Shown piece by piece: positions 1-5,248 of a stretch of DNA of 5,248 bases. The stretch's first letter is position 1. Each line of letters starts with the position of its first letter. Both the position numbers and the translations under genes were made by a program. The notes under the pieces were generated by a model. It was given only the letters and a program-made list of their open reading frames with translations, was not told the DNA's origin and did no database searches. The DNA comes from Sulfurovum sp. Lineage in GTDB: Bacteria > Campylobacterota > Campylobacteria > Campylobacterales > Sulfurovaceae. The stretch lies in the NCBI GenBank assembly GCA_020719895.1, contig DYPM01000114.1:1-5248 (forward strand), read 5' to 3'.

Positions 1-6
1 CAATAG

Positions 7-27
7 ACTTCTTGCAAAGCAAGAAGT
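7..27. repeat. Perfect 9-bp hairpin, AAA loop
   Basis: ACTTCTTGC (7-15) and GCAAGAAGT (19-27) are perfect reverse complements around the loop AAA (16-18). It is the first of a run of hairpins in the leader upstream of yaaA. The left arm plus loop (12 nt) recurs at 5151-5162, where the right arm has decayed. No T-tract follows, so it does not look like a Rho-independent terminator. The role is unknown. Confidence 0.8.
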
Positions 28-46
28 TCACGCACAAAGTGCGTGA
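28..46. repeat. Perfect 8-bp hairpin, AAA loop
   Basis: TCACGCAC (28-35) and GTGCGTGA (39-46) pair perfectly around AAA (36-38). It begins directly after the previous hairpin, so two stems of unrelated sequence but identical loop are stacked head to tail. Its last two bases (45-46) are also the first bases of the imperfect stem at 45-67, so the two structures compete. Confidence 0.8.
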
Positions 47-67
47 GTCCTCTGCTGAAGAGAACTC
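45..67. repeat. Imperfect hairpin with C-A mismatch
   Basis: GAGT-C-CTCT (45-53) pairs with AGAG-A-ACTC (59-67) around the loop GCTGA, giving eight pairs and one C-A mismatch. It cannot fully form together with the hairpin at 28-46. Its right arm contains AGAACT (61-66), which could instead pair with AGTTCT (114-119) next to the yaaA ribosome binding site. Confidence 0.5.
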
Positions 68-79
68 GGCGTTAGCGTA

Positions 80-104
80 GTGCAATGGACTTTGTTCATT
101 GCAC
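80..104. repeat. 8-10 bp hairpin upstream of yaaA
   Basis: GTGCAATG (80-87) and CATTGCAC (97-104) are perfect reverse complements. A G-T and an A-T pair extend the stem inward, leaving the loop CTTTG (90-94). A TTG that would open an upstream-extended yaaA frame (99-101) lies inside the right arm, which is one reason to reject that start. Confidence 0.7.
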
Positions 105-112
105 GTTATTTT

Positions 113-129
113 AAGTTCTGAAGGAACTT
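113..129 (+). promoter_or_regulatory. yaaA ribosome binding site inside a small hairpin
   Basis: AAGGA (121-125) lies nine bases before the ATG at 135 and is the only good Shine-Dalgarno in the leader. It straddles the loop and right arm of a six-pair hairpin, AAGTTC (113-118) with GAACTT (124-129), loop TGAAG. Folding would partly hide the site. The left arm could alternatively pair with 61-66. The RBS is clear; control by folding is inference. Confidence 0.6.
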
Positions 130-134
130 TAGTG

Positions 135-866
135 ATGAAAATCCTTTTAGCCCCAAGCGAAACCAAACGTCCCCACGGCGAAGTGCCGTTTGTGTCAAAT
201 TCTCTTTTTTGCAATACTCTTTTATCGCAACGTAACCAACTGATAGAACACTATAATCATATGGTACAAAATGGCGATTTGCGTACACTCTCATCACTGT
301 TTGGTCTCAAAAAAACCTCCGATATTCTCCATTATCAACAAAACATCTGGACACAACCTGCGACCAAAGCAGTTCAACGTTATACGGGAGTAGCGTTTGA
401 ATATCTTGACTACGATGGGCTCGATAGCACAGCACAATCTTATATTGATACACATCTTTTGATATTTTCCAATCTATTTGGAGTCATCAAAGCCGATGAT
501 ATGATTCCTGATTATCGCCTCAAACAAGGTGCGATGGTAGGTGAGATAAGAGTTGATCATTTATATCAAAACGCGCTCAAAAATTGTCTTGATGAATATC
601 TAACTGGAGATGAGATTCTTGATCTTCGAGCAGGTTTTTATGATAAATTTTATACACCATCAATGCCTTACACCACACTCAAATTTATCAAAAATAAAAA
701 AGTAGTCAGCCACTGGGCAAAAGCCTATCGCGGTATTGTTGTAAGAGAGATTGCAAAAGCCCAATGTCAAAGCATAGAAGCGTTTATGAAATTACCTATC
801 GAAAATCTTGTAATCCAAGAGATTCTCACCAAAAAAAATCATACACAGATAGTTTGTGCTGTTTGA
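135..866 (+). CDS. yaaA: Peroxide stress protein YaaA (UPF0246/DUF328 family)
   Basis: The predicted product is a 243-residue cytosolic protein of the YaaA family. In E. coli this family limits intracellular free iron during hydrogen peroxide stress and so reduces oxidative DNA damage; the biochemical activity is not well defined. Family blocks in order are the N-terminal LLAPSETK (about residues 3-10), FGVIKADDMIPDYRLKQG (115-132), DLRAGFYDKFY (163-173), and SHWAKAYRG followed by IVVREIAKAQ (192-210). Length is close to the roughly 258 residues of the E. coli protein, so it appears complete. The ATG at 135 is chosen because MKILLAPSETK is the family's usual start and AAGGA lies nine bases upstream. 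The frame can be extended to a TTG at 99, but that lies in a hairpin arm. Arginine codons are mostly CGN, as in addB. It is convergent with addB. Confidence 0.88.
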   Translation: MKILLAPSETKRPHGEVPFVSNSLFCNTLLSQRNQLIEHYNHMVQNGDLRTLSSLFGLKKTSDILHYQQNIWTQPATKAVQRYTGVAFEYLDYDGLDSTAQSYIDTHLLIFSNLFGVIKADDMIPDYRLKQGAMVGEIRVDHLYQNALKNCLDEYLTGDEILDLRAGFYDKFYTPSMPYTTLKFIKNKKVVSHWAKAYRGIVVREIAKAQCQSIEAFMKLPIENLVIQEILTKKNHTQIVCAV

Positions 867-905
867 TATGCGTGTGAACTTCTTGTTTTGAATTGGAGAC
901 CTCAT

Positions 906-978
906 TTTGGACTGCCACGGCTTTTTCAAAGCCAAGTACGTGACGGCGTTTATCATTGCGCACAAAGTGAAGCAATCT
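906..978. repeat. Degenerate interspersed intergenic repeat (TCATTGCG...GCAATC type)
   Basis: This fills much of the 181-bp convergent gap between yaaA and addB. It has the layout of a family I recall from many bacterial intergenic regions: an outer GGACTGCCACGG block (909-920), a central hairpin GGCTTT-TTC-AAAGCC (919-933), GTGACGGCG (940-948), then TCATTGCG (953-960) and GAAGCAATCT (969-978). ATTGC and CAC (955-963) pair with GTG and GCAAT (967-976) around AAA, with a small internal bulge, so the AAA loop recurs here. The outer ends are imperfect inverted repeats. Assignment to the family is from memory. The rest of the gap (979-1047) shows nothing clear. Confidence 0.5.
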
Positions 979-1047
979 ATTTGTTCAGAGGGTTCTATTG
1001 CATAAAAATAGATACTCTTTGTCAAATCAAACATAAACCTCAACGTT

Positions 1048-3393
1048 TCACAAATACGCTCCTCTTTCGCACATAAGAGTGTATTCGCAGTAGCGACAAT
1101 GAGAGAGTGACGCACATTTTTCAGCGACAAAAGAGGTGGTTTGTTTGAGCGTTACGATATATTCGCCAAGCAATTTTTCCATCTCTTCTTGTAGTGTGAA
1201 AGGTTGCATTTGACCATTTTCAAAAAGCTTGAGATGTGCCAAAGAGAGGTTTGTGTAACTGTTTTTGAGGAGTATATGATAGATTGCCATTTGAAAATCG
1301 GTTACTTTATCGGGATTGAGTGTTTTGGGTTCTTTTTGGACTGTACCACTTTTGTAATCAATCACTAAAGTGTGTGTTGCGTTTTGATCTATGCGATCAA
1401 TCCTTCCTTCAAATCTCAAACCACCAATCTCTGCATAAAATGTTTTTTCACACTCAATCACTCTCCATCCTTCATTGAAATGCGAAAGTTGAGTTTGTAT
1501 AAAACCTTTGAGTTTTTCTCTCCAAAGACTCTTTTGAAAAATCATTTTTGGTGTTGTATCAGGCAACATTGATTCCATCATTTGATAGAGTTGTGTCTCC
1601 ATCTCTTTTTGGGTTTTGAAGTGGTTTTGTATTTTGAAAAGATGATGCAAAAGCGTATGTAAAAATTTTCCTTCGTTGATCTCTTCATCTTGTTTGGCTT
1701 TGATTTTCTCGATATAGCGATAGTAAAATTTTCGTTTGCAAGTAAGATAAACGCCAAGCATCGTCGCTGACCATTTGAAGTGATGTGCATCAAACACTAC
1801 TACGGGATCTATAAATTCTGTTTTTTGGAGTGGCTTATCATAAAGCAGTGAAAGCAAAACCGTCTGCTCACTTGTCGCAGGACGCAATCCTAATTCGTAG
1901 ATAAATTTGGAAGGGAGACGATTGTTTGAAGTGGTATAGAGAATCACCGCTTCTTTGGCTTGTTCTAAAAGCCGTTTGTAGTAGTATTTTTGAAGTGATT
2001 CTCTATCGTTTCGTGTTGGAAGTGCCGCAAAGGCTCTTACTTGTGTGTTTAGAAATTGATCTTTGCTTGAGATTGCAGGGACGATTCCGTCATTAAAATC
2101 CACGACGACTACACCATCAAACCGCACACCACGCGTCTCCAATACACCCATCACAGTGACTTTTCCACCGTGCAAATCATCAAGTGTCACTTCACTTAGC
2201 ATACGCAACCACAAAAAAAGCCACTCATTCAAAAGCAAATTTTCTGTACGGAAACTTTTGGAGAAATCCATCACACTTTGGGATATTTTCTCTTGAACTG
2301 CTTTGGGTGTAAGCGATGCGTTCCAACACAACATATTTTCAATAGTCTCAAAAAACACGCCAACATCACATTGTATTTTGAGATTAAGTGCATCGACTAA
2401 CTCCATCTTTGTGCCAAAACGCTCCAATATTTTTCTCTCTTCTTTGCCAAATCCACGCCAATAGTTTTGGAGTGCTTCGAGTTGTTTATAGCTTTTGTGT
2501 GTGCTAAAGTCTCGTCCCATAGCAAAGTTGAGATTGCGATGTGTGTCATAAAGTGTAAAATATGTTTTGAACGACTCATCGGGGAGAACAAGAGCGATAT
2601 TTTCTGGAGAAATTCCTTTTTGCACCATTTTTTCAATCTCCATCAACGCCATGCCTACTTGTTCAATGCGTTCTTTGAGAGAAAATACATTGACGCAGAG
2701 TGTGTTATCGTTTGGTGTTGATTTGAGGATACTTTTTTTGCCAAGATCAAATGTGACATGACTCTCATTGGGAAGCGAAATCCCTAATACTTCAAACCGA
2801 TCTTGCATTTTAGAAGCAAACGCACTGGTAGTGTAGTGGATAAGCACCTCACAATATGGCGTAATCTCTTCAAAAAGTTCAAGCTCAAAACGCGTAAGAT
2901 ACCCTTCCAAAAACAACTCAATCTTTTGATAATGAGACAAAAAACCCATATTGAGTCGATAAAGATCAGGGAAAAACATCCGATCTGTGAGATGATGAGC
3001 GTTTAAAATCGCACGATAGTTCTCTCTCAAACGCTCCAAAATATCCAAATGCTCTTCAAACTCCGCGTAAGCATCAGCCTCTTTGAGCTGTTCAAGCACA
3101 ATCTTCTCTTCAGCCATCTCTTCAAAAAATTTGATAATCGCCTCTGAACGACCAAAAAATCGCACCAAATCACGGTCGATTTTAAACTCCTCAAACGCCT
3201 TAAATGCTGTTGCTTCTTTGAGAAAAAGAGTACGACGCAATCCATCGACTACACCATAATTTTCAAACAAAATAAATCGTTTTTTAAACTCATCCATGCG
3301 TATCAGTGTAGGCAAAAAACCGTTTTGTTCTTTGAGCGTATGTCGTGTATGTCGCAAAACTCGTGAAGTGGGATAAATGTGCAATGTTTTCAT
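1048..3393 (-). CDS. addB: AddB-like PD-(D/E)XK nuclease, Fe-S type (AddAB subunit)
   Basis: The predicted product is a 781-residue AddB-type subunit of the AddAB helicase-nuclease, which processes double-strand ends to load RecA. The N-terminal two thirds resembles a UvrD-like fold without a visible Walker A. A block like later helicase motifs (VTVMGVLETRGVRFDG, VVVVDFNDGIVPA) lies near residues 412-440. The C-terminal RecB-family nuclease is intact: H579 (GKFLH), D666/D669 (GRIDRID), D679 and K681 (VIDYKSG), and Q701/Y705 (QMAIY). Four cysteines match the AddB iron-sulphur pattern: C552 before the nuclease core, then C766, C769 and C775 (C-x2-C-x5-C). I prefer ATG 3393 because MKTLHIYPTSR matches the family start as I recall it. 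An in-frame ATG at 3417 lies in a repeat and directly follows the stop of the AlbA_2 fragment. Neither start has a Shine-Dalgarno. No addA lies in the window. Confidence 0.85.
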   Translation of the reverse strand: MKTLHIYPTSRVLRHTRHTLKEQNGFLPTLIRMDEFKKRFILFENYGVVDGLRRTLFLKEATAFKAFEEFKIDRDLVRFFGRSEAIIKFFEEMAEEKIVLEQLKEADAYAEFEEHLDILERLRENYRAILNAHHLTDRMFFPDLYRLNMGFLSHYQKIELFLEGYLTRFELELFEEITPYCEVLIHYTTSAFASKMQDRFEVLGISLPNESHVTFDLGKKSILKSTPNDNTLCVNVFSLKERIEQVGMALMEIEKMVQKGISPENIALVLPDESFKTYFTLYDTHRNLNFAMGRDFSTHKSYKQLEALQNYWRGFGKEERKILERFGTKMELVDALNLKIQCDVGVFFETIENMLCWNASLTPKAVQEKISQSVMDFSKSFRTENLLLNEWLFLWLRMLSEVTLDDLHGGKVTVMGVLETRGVRFDGVVVVDFNDGIVPAISSKDQFLNTQVRAFAALPTRNDRESLQKYYYKRLLEQAKEAVILYTTSNNRLPSKFIYELGLRPATSEQTVLLSLLYDKPLQKTEFIDPVVVFDAHHFKWSATMLGVYLTCKRKFYYRYIEKIKAKQDEEINEGKFLHTLLHHLFKIQNHFKTQKEMETQLYQMMESMLPDTTPKMIFQKSLWREKLKGFIQTQLSHFNEGWRVIECEKTFYAEIGGLRFEGRIDRIDQNATHTLVIDYKSGTVQKEPKTLNPDKVTDFQMAIYHILLKNSYTNLSLAHLKLFENGQMQPFTLQEEMEKLLGEYIVTLKQTTSFVAEKCASLSHCRYCEYTLMCERGAYL

Positions 3394-3395
3394 GG

Positions 3396-3435
3396 GCGTA
3401 AATATAACATTGAACATTCAAATAAAACGAATAGA
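3396..3435. repeat. 40-bp direct repeat, addB-proximal copy
   Basis: It matches 3797-3836 at 36 of 40 positions without gaps, in the same orientation at an offset of 401 bp. It covers the end of the AlbA_2 fragment and the bases just before the addB ATG. Beyond the repeat the flanks diverge at once. It contains a near-palindrome, TTGAACATTCAA (3410-3421). Confidence 0.85.
3401..3409 (-). promoter_or_regulatory. Candidate extended -10 promoter of addB
   Basis: Read on the minus strand, TG-T-TATATT (3409 to 3401) is an extended -10, five of six matches to TATAAT. The -35 region is weak (TCGTTT at 18-bp spacing). Standard spacing puts the start of transcription at 3394 or 3393, that is at, or one base before, the A of the preferred addB ATG. 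This would give a leaderless transcript and would explain the absence of a ribosome binding site. It is inferred from motif position only. Confidence 0.4.
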
Positions 3436-3831
3436 CTTTGTAAGCTCTTCACCTTTTACAGGCGTACACTCATCTCCAACTCTTACAAATACTCTTCCAT
3501 CGCTTGTTGTTGCTATTGTTTTCATAGATGGATAAATTTGTATAACAAAATACTCTCCACCATTTTCATGAGTGATTGATTTAGGGTTTACAAGCCCGAC
3601 GCTATTGGTTAAGCTTCGTAATTTTTTTATTACATCGTTCATCTCTTCTTGATTTATCTTTTGATTATTTGGAGGTAACTTATCTTTATCCTCAACTCCT
3701 ATAAATAGATATCCACCTTGAGTATTTGCCAAACATACACAAGTCTTAGCTAACTCTTTTAAATCCGCACTTTTTCCAATTTTGATTTTATCTTCTGCGT
3801 AAATATAGCATTGAATATTCAAATAAAACAA
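3418..3831 (-). pseudogene. Truncated AlbA_2 (Schlafen-type) ATP-binding domain fragment
   Basis: This is a 137-codon open frame coding for much of an AlbA_2 domain. Such domains usually head longer proteins with a winged-helix or other C-terminal part. The recognisable core is LAKTCVCLANTQGGYLFIGVEDKD (about residues 27-50), PPNNQKI (53-59), GGEYFVIQIYPS (91-102), and TIATTSDGRVFVRVGDECTPV with EELTK (105-132). The usual N-terminal ExxxxEFK motif is not visible. After EELTK the frame runs five codons into the 40-bp repeat and stops where the family normally continues. The only upstream start is a TTG inside the other repeat copy, with no Shine-Dalgarno. The core has no internal stop, so decay is slight or it is still translated. 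Both ends being repeat sequence suggests a moved or recombined fragment rather than a working gene. Role unknown. Confidence 0.65.
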
Positions 3832-3836
3832 ATAGG
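3797..3836. repeat. 40-bp direct repeat, distal copy
   Basis: This is the partner of 3396-3435. It starts 30 bp beyond the stop of the ATPase gene and supplies the first codons of the AlbA_2 fragment. Here the internal palindrome is perfect, TTGAATATTCAA (3811-3822). The two copies enclose 361 bp of unique sequence. Confidence 0.85.
3802..3810 (-). promoter_or_regulatory. Second copy of the extended -10
   Basis: On the minus strand, TG-C-TATATT (3810 to 3802) is the counterpart of the candidate addB -10. TTGTTT lies 18 bp upstream as a possible -35, better than in the other copy. If active it would transcribe the AlbA_2 fragment and read through into addB. Inferred from sequence only. Confidence 0.35.
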
Positions 3837-3865
3837 CAGTTTGGGCTTATTGCTCAATCACCATT

Positions 3866-5050
3866 TCAATACATAAACCCAAACAACCACAATGGGATTT
3901 TATTGCCACTTCCCACCTCGATATCATCTAACACTATGTAGCTGTTTGGTATATCTTTGATCTGTCCATAAGATTTATTTTTACCGCCAACTTCAACTAT
4001 ATATTTGTCATCTATACCAAAATCGCCTTTTGTAGATATGGTTATATCTTTCTCATCAAACATACTCATAAAAAATACTTCTCTTATAGTGCCGATTTCA
4101 ACTTCATCACAATAGCTATAATGAAGATTTGTATTTGCCAAATAGATTTTGTCTGGTTTTAAAAAGATACTATCTCCTTTTGTTTTGGCTCTAAGCAGAG
4201 TGAGTATCTTTCCTCTTTTTAGATACTCTAAATATTTATATAAAGTTTGATAGTCACTAATACCTATTTTTGTTGAAAGCTCTTTGATATTGACTTTAAA
4301 AGGTTTTGACTGACATACAAGACGGATAAGTTTTTTTAGATTGATAATCTTGTCATATTCTATAGGGAAGATTGATGGGATATCCACTTCTATTACTGTA
4401 TTTATAGTCTCTTGGAGTCTCAAAAGGTAGCTATCTTTATTTTCAAAATAAAATGGATAGTAACCATAGTGTAAATACTCTTTAAAAAACTCGAGCGGTT
4501 TAAATCTACTGTTTAACGCATAAGATATATCTATATGATTTTTAAATATCTCATCTTTTGTAAAAGTTGGTAGTTTTATGCCTTTTTTAAGCTCTACAAA
4601 CTCCCTAAAAGACAATCCTTTCATAGGATACAGTAAAGCTCTTCTGCTCAAATCCCCTTTTGAATGATCAAGTCGTAATGCACTACTACCGCTAAATATT
4701 ACTTTAAGTTCAAGCATATCGTATATCTTTTTGAGTTCAATCTCAAAGTTTTTGTACTTATGTATCTCATCTATAATAAGAAGTTCACCTCCTTCTTTAC
4801 TAAACGAATATGCTATATCAAAAAGTGAGTCCATATCTACAGCGTCTGCACTAAAGTAAAGCTTTTTTGAAAAAGATAGAGAGTTTTCTTTTAGATATTG
4901 AAGTAAAAAAGTTGTTTTACCTACACCTCTTGCACCTATGATACCTATAAGTTTTTGATCAAAATTTACAACATCATGGATATATCTTTTATAGTTTGCA
5001 TCCAATACTCTTAGATAGTTGAGTTGGTATTCTTTTAGGTTTTGTAACAA
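3866..5050 (-). CDS. AAA_14/DUF4143 family ATP-binding protein
   Basis: The product is a 394-residue predicted cytosolic ATPase, full length for the family. It has Walker A GARGVGKTT (residues 39-47), Walker B LLIIDE (90-95; D94, E95), a sensor-1-like strand IFSGSSAL (118-125), and GDLSRR (132-137) as possible arginine finger region. A winged-helix-like segment follows at about 254-287 (ELSTKIGISDYQTLYKYLEYL). The C-terminal DUF4143 part has GDFGIDDKYIVEVGGKNK (342-359), which resembles the D...ExK core of a PD-(D/E)XK fold but reads E-V-G-G-K. The biological role of the family is unresolved. The start is TTG at 5050: AAGGA lies six bases upstream and no ATG occurs until the Walker B region. 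AGA arginine codons (in the Walker A, DLSRR and YLRVL stretches) contrast with the CGN preference of addB and yaaA, suggesting acquisition by transfer. It lies upstream of, and co-directional with, addB. Confidence 0.85.
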   Translation of the reverse strand: MLQNLKEYQLNYLRVLDANYKRYIHDVVNFDQKLIGIIGARGVGKTTFLLQYLKENSLSFSKKLYFSADAVDMDSLFDIAYSFSKEGGELLIIDEIHKYKNFEIELKKIYDMLELKVIFSGSSALRLDHSKGDLSRRALLYPMKGLSFREFVELKKGIKLPTFTKDEIFKNHIDISYALNSRFKPLEFFKEYLHYGYYPFYFENKDSYLLRLQETINTVIEVDIPSIFPIEYDKIINLKKLIRLVCQSKPFKVNIKELSTKIGISDYQTLYKYLEYLKRGKILTLLRAKTKGDSIFLKPDKIYLANTNLHYSYCDEVEIGTIREVFFMSMFDEKDITISTKGDFGIDDKYIVEVGGKNKSYGQIKDIPNSYIVLDDIEVGSGNKIPLWLFGFMY

Positions 5051-5056
5051 ACTTTA

Positions 5057-5061
5057 TCCTT
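5057..5061 (-). promoter_or_regulatory. Ribosome binding site deciding the TTG start of the ATPase
   Basis: AAGGA on the minus strand lies six bases before the TTG at 5050. It is the reason to accept a non-ATG start. Confidence 0.7.
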
Positions 5062-5074
5062 TATTGACTAAACT

Positions 5075-5080
5075 ATAATA
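5075..5080 (-). promoter_or_regulatory. Candidate -10 for the ATPase gene
   Basis: TATTAT on the minus strand lies about 25 bp before the start codon in very AT-rich DNA. There is no convincing -35 at 16-18 bp; TTGTTC sits too far upstream (21-bp spacing). Weak call. Confidence 0.3.
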
Positions 5081-5149
5081 TTTTACATAAAAATTGTGGT
5101 TAGAACAATAAAAATTAAACTTTTATTTTTCTATATCTGCCTTTTATTG

Positions 5150-5175
5150 AACTTCTTGCAAAACAAACAGGAGTT
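5150..5175. repeat. Decayed copy of the leader hairpin
   Basis: ACTTCTTGCAAA (5151-5162) is identical to 7-18, the left arm and loop of the first hairpin in the window. The right side has drifted, but AACTTC/GGAGTT and TTG/CAA can still pair around a three-base bulge. It lies in the 198-bp non-coding stretch 5051-5248, whose remaining contents are the ATPase promoter region and two further hairpins. Confidence 0.5.
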
Positions 5176-5202
5176 AAGAACACATTTTGCGTTTTTATTA
5201 GT

Positions 5203-5221
5203 AGGAGTCAAAATGACTCCT
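5203..5221. repeat. Perfect 8-bp hairpin, AAA loop
   Basis: AGGAGTCA (5203-5210) and TGACTCCT (5214-5221) pair perfectly around AAA. It has the same design as the hairpins at 7-27 and 28-46 with an unrelated stem. Confidence 0.75.
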
Positions 5222-5224
5222 TTC

Positions 5225-5237
5225 TTGCCAAAGGCAA
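5225..5237. repeat. 5-bp hairpin, AAA loop
   Basis: TTGCC (5225-5229) and GGCAA (5233-5237) pair around AAA, four bases after the previous hairpin. The stem is short on its own; its value is the shared loop and tandem placement. The series may continue past the window end. Confidence 0.5.
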
Positions 5238-5248
5238 AGCTTTAGCAA

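Noticed and set aside
62..77. GAACTCGGCGTTAGCG resembles the edge of an integron attC site
   Set aside because: GTTAGCG does not fit GTTRRRY, and no RYYYAAC inverse core at suitable distance or cassette-like gene arrangement is visible.
1..104. CRISPR-like array
   Set aside because: The stems differ in sequence, there are no equal-length repeats separated by spacers, and no cas gene is present.
99..134. Upstream-extended yaaA start at TTG 99
   Set aside because: It lies in a hairpin arm, has no Shine-Dalgarno, adds residues absent from the family, and the ATG at 135 has a good site.
919..933. GGCTTT-TTC-AAAGCC as a Rho-independent terminator for yaaA or addB
   Set aside because: The stem is only six pairs and no T-tract follows on either strand in the needed direction.
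888..1076. 62-codon plus-strand open frame in the convergent gap
   Set aside because: It runs through the interspersed repeat into the 3' end of addB and shows no recognisable motif or ribosome binding site.
2063..3245. Several open frames of 64-84 codons on either strand within addB
   Set aside because: They lie wholly inside the well-supported addB frame, have no protein-family features and are expected shadows.
3841..3857. Hairpin after the ATPase stop as a terminator
   Set aside because: In the transcribed (minus) sense the six-base stem has an A-C mismatch and the T-rich stretch begins too far downstream.
4780..4790. AAGAAGTTCAC in the ATPase gene matches the hairpin region at 21-31
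   Set aside because: It is an 11-base match inside conserved Walker B coding sequence with no extension on either side; likely chance.
3418..5050. ATPase plus AlbA_2 fragment as a new two-gene defence system
   Set aside because: The AlbA_2 part lacks its normal start, N-terminal motif and C-terminal domains and is enclosed by direct repeats, so it does not support a functional pair.

Overview
The window looks like chromosomal DNA from a low-GC bacterium. A member of the Campylobacterota (Sulfurimonas, Sulfuricurvum or Sulfurospirillum-like) fits best. This rests on the AT-rich coding style, the short AddB-type exonuclease subunit with no visible Walker A, the YaaA type and the hairpin-rich intergenic DNA. 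It is inference from recalled family features, not a database match.

Layout. Positions 1-134 are a non-coding leader packed with short perfect hairpins, two of them with an AAA loop. It runs straight into yaaA (135-866, +), a peroxide-stress protein of the YaaA/UPF0246 family. A 181-bp convergent gap (867-1047) holds a degenerate interspersed repeat. On the minus strand, 1048-3393 encodes an AddB-like PD-(D/E)XK nuclease with an intact set of four iron-sulphur cysteines. Upstream of addB, and in the same direction, lie a broken AlbA_2 (Schlafen-type) domain fragment (3418-3831) and an AAA_14/DUF4143 ATPase (3866-5050). The ATPase has a TTG start, a good ribosome binding site, and arginine codons unlike those of yaaA and addB. 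Positions 5051-5248 hold its promoter region and a second group of AAA-loop hairpins.

How the parts relate. YaaA (iron and peroxide homeostasis) and AddB (double-strand end processing) are housekeeping stress and repair genes that converge here. The ATPase and the AlbA_2 fragment look like accessory DNA that arrived upstream of addB. The strongest structural signal is a 40-bp direct repeat (3396-3435 and 3797-3836, four mismatches) that exactly brackets the AlbA_2 fragment. The addB-proximal copy contains an extended -10 (TGT-TATATT) placed so that transcription would begin at, or one base before, the addB ATG. The fragment therefore seems to sit between two copies of the addB promoter region. 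I see no complete new defence system. The observations most worth following up are this promoter duplication, the possible leaderless addB transcript and the AAA-loop hairpin family.
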